A stretch of 56,010 nt of DNA from Pseudomonadota bacterium. Lineage in GTDB: Bacteria > Pseudomonadota > Gammaproteobacteria > Acidiferrobacterales > Acidiferrobacteraceae. A program made the translations under genes and the position numbers. Positions 52,444-56,010 of the stretch are shown here, one piece after another. Each line of letters opens with the position of its first letter. Position 1 is the first letter of the stretch. The notes beneath the pieces were generated by a model that was given only the letters and a program-made list of their open reading frames with translations, searched no databases and was not told the DNA's origin. The stretch covers positions 1-56,010 of the forward strand of contig JAKARI010000017.1 in the NCBI GenBank assembly GCA_021819245.1. Reading direction: 5' to 3'.

Positions 52444-55102
52444 GATACCGAGCGAAGATCCTGGGCGACTTTTGTTGTTGGTGGATGGCTCATCCTATCT
52501 GTACCGGGCGTTTCACGCCATGCCGGATTTGCGCACCACGCGCGGCGAGCCGACCGGCGCGATCTATGGCGTGGCCAACATGCTGCGCAAGTTGCGCGCG
52601 GATTACAAGCCGGATCTTATGGCCGTGATCTTCGATGCCCCGGGCGGCACCTTTCGCGACGACCTCTATGCCGACTACAAGGCGACGCGCGCGGCCATGC
52701 CGGATGACCTCGCAGCCCAGATCCCGCGCCTGCACGAGCTGATCCGCGCCCTGGGCATCCCGCTGCTTGTGGTCCCGGGCGTCGAGGCCGATGATGTCAT
52801 CGGCACGCTCGCAGCCCTTGGCCGCGCCCAGGGCTTGAGGGTCGTGATCTCCACGGGCGACAAGGACATGGCGCAGCTCGTGACGGCCGATGTGACTCTG
52901 ATCAACACCATGACCGACCAGGCCCTGGACCGCGCAGGCGTCATCGCCCGCTTCGGCGTGCCCCCCGAGCGTATCGTCGATTATCTCGCGATCGTAGGCG
53001 ACAAGGTCGATAACGTGCCAGGCCTCGCCGGCGCCGGGCCCAAGACCGCTGCGCGCTGGCTTGCGGACTATGGCTCGCTCGATGCCATTCTCGCGCATGC
53101 CGACGATATCCCCGGGCGGCTGGGTACGGCCTTGCGCGAGGGCCGCTCGCATCTCGATCTCGCGCGCCAACTCGTCACCATACGCCGCGATGTGCCCCTG
53201 CCGCTTGCGCCCGCCGATCTCGCCTTGCAACCCCCTGATCGCGGCGCGCTGCGCACGCTCTACAGCGAGCTCGAGTTCAAGGCCTGGCTTTCCGAACTCG
53301 GCGCAGACGCGCAGGCGGCATCGCCGGCCGCGGTGATCGTGACGGACCCTAAGGCCGCGGGCGCGCATGCCGCGGTGTGGCGCGCGGCCCCGCGCGTGGC
53401 CCTCGATGTATGGGCGGACGACGGAAAGGTCGTGGCCGTGGTCATAGGGGCGGCCGGTGGCGCATGGCTGATCCCGGCGGCCGATGATCTGCTCGTGGAA
53501 CAGGCCCTTCAAGGGCCGCTTACCGCCCTGCGGGCGCTCCTTAAGCCCCCCGCGCCGCCGCTCGTGGTTCACGATAGCAAGCGCCTGCTCCGGTTCCTCG
53601 GGCCTCAGGGCCTCGGGTTTGCGGGTCCTTGGGATGATGTCATGCTGGCCTCTTATGTCTTGGATAGCGGCGCCCCGGACCATGAGCTGGCCACGCTCGC
53701 CCTGAAATACTTGAGCCGCCCGATCGCGGCCCGGGCGGCACAGCCCGGCGAAGGCCGCAGGCGGCAGGGGCCCGCAGCGGCCACCCCCGAAGACCAGGCG
53801 GCCGCTGCGGGCGATACCGCCGCCGCACTGCTTGCCCTCCATGCCGAGCTGCATGCGCGGCTCGCCGCAGAGCCCAAGTTGTCGCATGTCTACGAAACGA
53901 TCGAGCGCCCTTTAAGCCCGGTGCTGGCGCGCATCGAGGCCGCGGGCGTGCCCATCGACATCGCCCTGCTCAAGACCCAAAGCGCCGAACTCGGCATCAA
54001 GCTCGCGACCCTGGAGAATCAGGCGCATGCCCTCGCCGGGCGCGCGTTCAACCTCAATTCCCCCTCCCAGATTCAGGAGATCCTCTATAGCGAACAAGGG
54101 CTGCCCGTCAAGAAACGCACGCCCAAGGGGCAGCCGTCGACGGCCGAGGAGGTGCTCGTCGAGCTCGCCCTCGACTACCCCTTGCCGCAGCTCATTCTCG
54201 AATATCGCGCGGTGGGCAAGCTGAAAAGCACCTACACCGACAAGCTCCCCTCCATGGTCGACCCCCGTACCGGACGTATCCATACGACCTATCATCAGGC
54301 GGTGGCGGCCACCGGCCGCCTGTCCTCGAGCGATCCAAACCTGCAGAACATCCCGGTGCGTACCGAGGAGGGACGGCGCATCCGTCAGGCCTTCGTCGCC
54401 GGCCCCGGCCAGCGTATCCTGTCGGCCGACTATTCCCAGATCGAGTTGCGCCTCATGGCCCACTTGTCCCAGGACCCGGGCCTCGTGCGCGCCTTTCAGG
54501 AGGGCCGGGACGTGCACCGCGCGACCGCCGCCGAGGTCTTTGGCATCGCGCCCGATCAGGTCACCGACGACCAGCGGCGGGCCGCCAAGGCCATCAATTT
54601 TGGGCTCATGTACGGGATGTCGGCGTTCGGGCTCGCCCGCCAGCTGCGCATCGACCAGGCCCGGGCCCAGGACTATTGCGACCTCTATTTCCGGCGCTAC
54701 CCGGGGGTCCATCGCTATATGGAGGACATGCGCGCCACGGCCCGCCGCCAGGGCTATGTGGAGACCTTGTTTGGGCGCCGGCTCTACGTCCCGGACATCA
54801 AGGCAAGTCACACCGCGCGCCGCCAATATGCCGAGCGTACCGCCATCAACGCCCCCCTGCAGGGTACGGCCGCCGACCTCATCAAGATGGCGATGCTTGC
54901 GATCGACGCCTACCTCACCGAGACGAGGCTTGCCGCCCTCATGATCATGCAGGTCCACGACGAGCTCGTGTTCGAGGTCCCGGAGGCGGAGGTCCCGGTG
55001 CTCAAGGAGGCGGTTGTCTCACGCATGGAGCGGGTCGCGAGCCTTTCGGTACCGCTCATCGCCGAATGCGGCGTGGGCCAAAACTGGGACGAGGCCCACT
55101 AG
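52442..55102 (+). CDS. polA: PolA, DNA polymerase I (proofreading domain apparently inactive)
   Basis: 886 residues. The 5'-nuclease domain starts LLLVDGSSYLYRAFHAMP and holds VEADDVIGTLA and STGDKDMAQLV. The middle 3'-5' exonuclease-like domain has lost key residues: the DxE motif reads D322-V-W324, and the second motif (VVHDSKRLLRF) lacks its Asp. The polymerase domain is intact: motif A DYSQIELRLMAHLS, O-helix RRAAKAINFGLMYG and motif C VHDELVFEV. It fills gaps and removes primers. A structured RNA and strong terminator follow. Confidence 0.97.
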   Translation: MIPSEDPGRLLLLVDGSSYLYRAFHAMPDLRTTRGEPTGAIYGVANMLRKLRADYKPDLMAVIFDAPGGTFRDDLYADYKATRAAMPDDLAAQIPRLHELIRALGIPLLVVPGVEADDVIGTLAALGRAQGLRVVISTGDKDMAQLVTADVTLINTMTDQALDRAGVIARFGVPPERIVDYLAIVGDKVDNVPGLAGAGPKTAARWLADYGSLDAILAHADDIPGRLGTALREGRSHLDLARQLVTIRRDVPLPLAPADLALQPPDRGALRTLYSELEFKAWLSELGADAQAASPAAVIVTDPKAAGAHAAVWRAAPRVALDVWADDGKVVAVVIGAAGGAWLIPAADDLLVEQALQGPLTALRALLKPPAPPLVVHDSKRLLRFLGPQGLGFAGPWDDVMLASYVLDSGAPDHELATLALKYLSRPIAARAAQPGEGRRRQGPAAATPEDQAAAAGDTAAALLALHAELHARLAAEPKLSHVYETIERPLSPVLARIEAAGVPIDIALLKTQSAELGIKLATLENQAHALAGRAFNLNSPSQIQEILYSEQGLPVKKRTPKGQPSTAEEVLVELALDYPLPQLILEYRAVGKLKSTYTDKLPSMVDPRTGRIHTTYHQAVAATGRLSSSDPNLQNIPVRTEEGRRIRQAFVAGPGQRILSADYSQIELRLMAHLSQDPGLVRAFQEGRDVHRATAAEVFGIAPDQVTDDQRRAAKAINFGLMYGMSAFGLARQLRIDQARAQDYCDLYFRRYPGVHRYMEDMRATARRQGYVETLFGRRLYVPDIKASHTARRQYAERTAINAPLQGTAADLIKMAMLAIDAYLTETRLAALMIMQVHDELVFEVPEAEVPVLKEAVVSRMERVASLSVPLIAECGVGQNWDEAH

Positions 55103-55130
55103 GAACTTCTCGCGCCCCCCGGGGTCTATG

Positions 55131-55238
55131 GGGTTAGGACGATAAGTCCTTTATCCGCTTCTCCTCCCTGAGCGGGTAACCTGGGCCGCTAGGCCCAGGG
55201 TCTCGTTTATCCCCGGGCCCCTGTGCCCGGGGTTTTTT
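55131..55238 (+). ncRNA. Candidate structured small RNA downstream of polA
   Basis: Four consecutive hairpins occur in about 105 bases: AGGAC/GTCCT with loop GATAA (55136-55150); CCGCT/AGCGG with 11-base loop TCTCCTCCCTG (55155-55175); CCTGGGCC/GGCCCAGG with loop GCTA (55180-55199); and the terminator CCCCGGGC/GCCCGGGG plus six T (55211-55238). The exposed CTCCTCC is complementary to Shine-Dalgarno sequences, a feature of mRNA-repressing sRNAs. In enterobacteria the sRNA Spot 42 also lies after polA; sequence similarity to it was not seen. No convincing promoter was found, so processing from the polA mRNA is possible. Confidence 0.5.
55211..55238 (+). terminator. Intrinsic terminator after polA
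   Basis: A perfect 8-bp G+C stem CCCCGGGC (55211-55218) and GCCCGGGG (55225-55232) with a six-base loop is followed by six T residues (55233-55238). It ends the polA transcript or the candidate sRNA. Confidence 0.92.
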
Positions 55239-55277
55239 GTGCCCGGCTAGCACATTGGCGTCGGCCAAGGTCTCCCC

Positions 55278-55490
55278 CTACCGGGCGCCGGTGCCGGCAA
55301 AGAGCAGCCGGGCATTGGGGATCTCGTTCTGACTGGACCCGTCGCGGGTGACCGGCTGGTCCCAGGCCTTGACCACCGCGGGCGTGGGATTCAAGAGCGC
55401 ACCCTGCACCTGGGCCGGGTTGCGGGCGGTGGCCAGGGCCTGGTGGGACCAGGAAAGGGCCTCCTTTCGGTATGCCCTTTCAAAGACCCA
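55278..55490 (-). other. In-frame coding-like continuation after the TGA of the edge gene
   Basis: Directly after the TGA of the minus-strand edge gene (55491-55493) the same frame stays open for 70 codons to a TAG at 55278-55280. After the first few codons it uses strongly G/C third positions and reads like protein (ending NARLLFAGTGAR). It lacks its own start codon and good ribosome binding site. It may be a separate gene fragment, a C-terminal part cut off by a nonsense change, or chance. Confidence 0.35.
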
Positions 55491-56010
55491 TCATTTATCC
55501 CTCGTCTTGGTCCTTGGCACCGCAGGCAAAGGCAGCCGATAGATGGTCGTTCTCGAGGCGACATAGAGGAAGCGGCCGTGGGGGCTTATGGCCGGTGTCC
55601 CTTGAAAATGCCACTTGGGGTTGTGGAAGAGGACGATCCACCGGGCAAGTGAGCAGCCGGGGGAGGCCTCGATGTAGCCACCCACGGCGGCATAGGCCAC
55701 GTCATGGGGCCCGCTTACGGCCTGGGTATGTGCCTGGGCGGGCGCATCACACCAGTGCACCCGAATGCCGCGATTGCCCGGGGCGAGGCGGTAGGTGAGT
55801 CCCGTGGCCGGCTTCCCGTTCATCGAGGGGAGCCCTCCCGTCGATATGTACACATTCCCCTTGGCGTCGGTAACGACATACTGAAAGGGGGGGTAATGGA
55901 AACTGGCCAAGCCCGGCGTTGCGGGGTTGTTGGGATTGAGAAGCGCCCGATTCCCCGGCGTGTGTAGCGGCACGAACACGATGCGCCCCTGGGGGGTGAT
56001 GCGGGAGAAG
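55491..56010 (-). CDS. Beta-propeller-like protein, partial (5' end outside window)
   Basis: The frame is open to the window edge (FSRITPQGRIVFVPLHTPGNRA...), so the N-terminus is missing. About 172 residues are visible, with repeated blade-like segments: YVVTDAKGNVYISTGG, GPHDVAYAAVGGYIEAS and AISPHGRFLYVASRTTIYRLPLP. This pattern resembles YVTN/WD-type or PQQ-like beta-propellers that are often periplasmic. I cannot name the family. It ends with TGA at 55491-55493 near a stretch of lower third-position G+C. Confidence 0.6.
   Translation of the reverse strand, partial: FSRITPQGRIVFVPLHTPGNRALLNPNNPATPGLASFHYPPFQYVVTDAKGNVYISTGGLPSMNGKPATGLTYRLAPGNRGIRVHWCDAPAQAHTQAVSGPHDVAYAAVGGYIEASPGCSLARWIVLFHNPKWHFQGTPAISPHGRFLYVASRTTIYRLPLPAVPRTKTRDK

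Noticed and set aside
55491..55493. TGA as a selenocysteine codon
   Set aside because: No SECIS-like hairpin was identified and no homologue with cysteine here is known to me; an ordinary stop is simpler.

Overview
This is a G+C-rich bacterial chromosome segment spanning the replication origin neighbourhood of a gammaproteobacterium. Evidence: mutY-yggX with a nearby tRNA-Phe, ThiS/ThiG, a Rof-like protein and the conserved block rpmH-rnpA-yidD-yidC-mnmE / dnaA-dnaN-recF-gyrB / mnmG-rsmG-parA-parB-atpIBEFHAGDC-glmU-glmS. An acidophilic sulfur/iron oxidiser of the Acidiferrobacter type would fit, but that is an impression, not something the sequence proves.

Layout. 1-7.2 kb: tRNA-Phe with its promoter, a radical SAM protein with a CCAEP tail, yggX-mutY-asmA on the minus strand, tRNA-Gly(CCC), and thiS-thiG-trmB. 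7.2-13.8 kb (minus strand): rof-like, gyrB, recF, dnaN, an origin-like DnaA-box cluster, dnaA. Two parS-type palindromes lie inside recF, while parA/parB are at 30-31.7 kb. 13.9-17.6 kb: rpmH, rnpA, yidD, yidC, mnmE. 17.7-22.6 kb: nhaA converging on, and overlapping, a TgpA-type transglutaminase / DUF58 / MoxR ATPase operon. 22.8-26.7 kb: a type IV prepilin cluster of five genes ending in a 560-residue PilX-like protein. 26.8-27.5 kb: a frameshifted MNT/HEPN toxin-antitoxin remnant. 27.6-42.7 kb: mnmG, rsmG, parAB, a small Sel1-like exported protein, the full F-type ATP synthase operon with a good promoter, slyD, glmU and glmS.

42.7-47.5 kb is the least ordinary part: about 1 kb without a recognised gene, a FitAB/VapBC-type toxin-antitoxin pair, a 20-bp tandem duplication, and a compact minus-strand operon of an unknown 128-residue protein, two duplicated YbjQ-like (DUF74-type) proteins and PspA. 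This operon is the best candidate for an undescribed system, here an envelope-stress module without pspF/pspB/pspC.

47.6-56 kb: uvrD, a membrane protein with a degenerate GGDEF domain that keeps its c-di-GMP inhibitory-site motif, thrB, a LOG-family gene whose start codon overlaps the divergent polA start codon, and a proofreading-defective polA. After polA comes a four-hairpin RNA candidate with an anti-Shine-Dalgarno loop and a strong terminator. The window ends inside a minus-strand beta-propeller-like gene.
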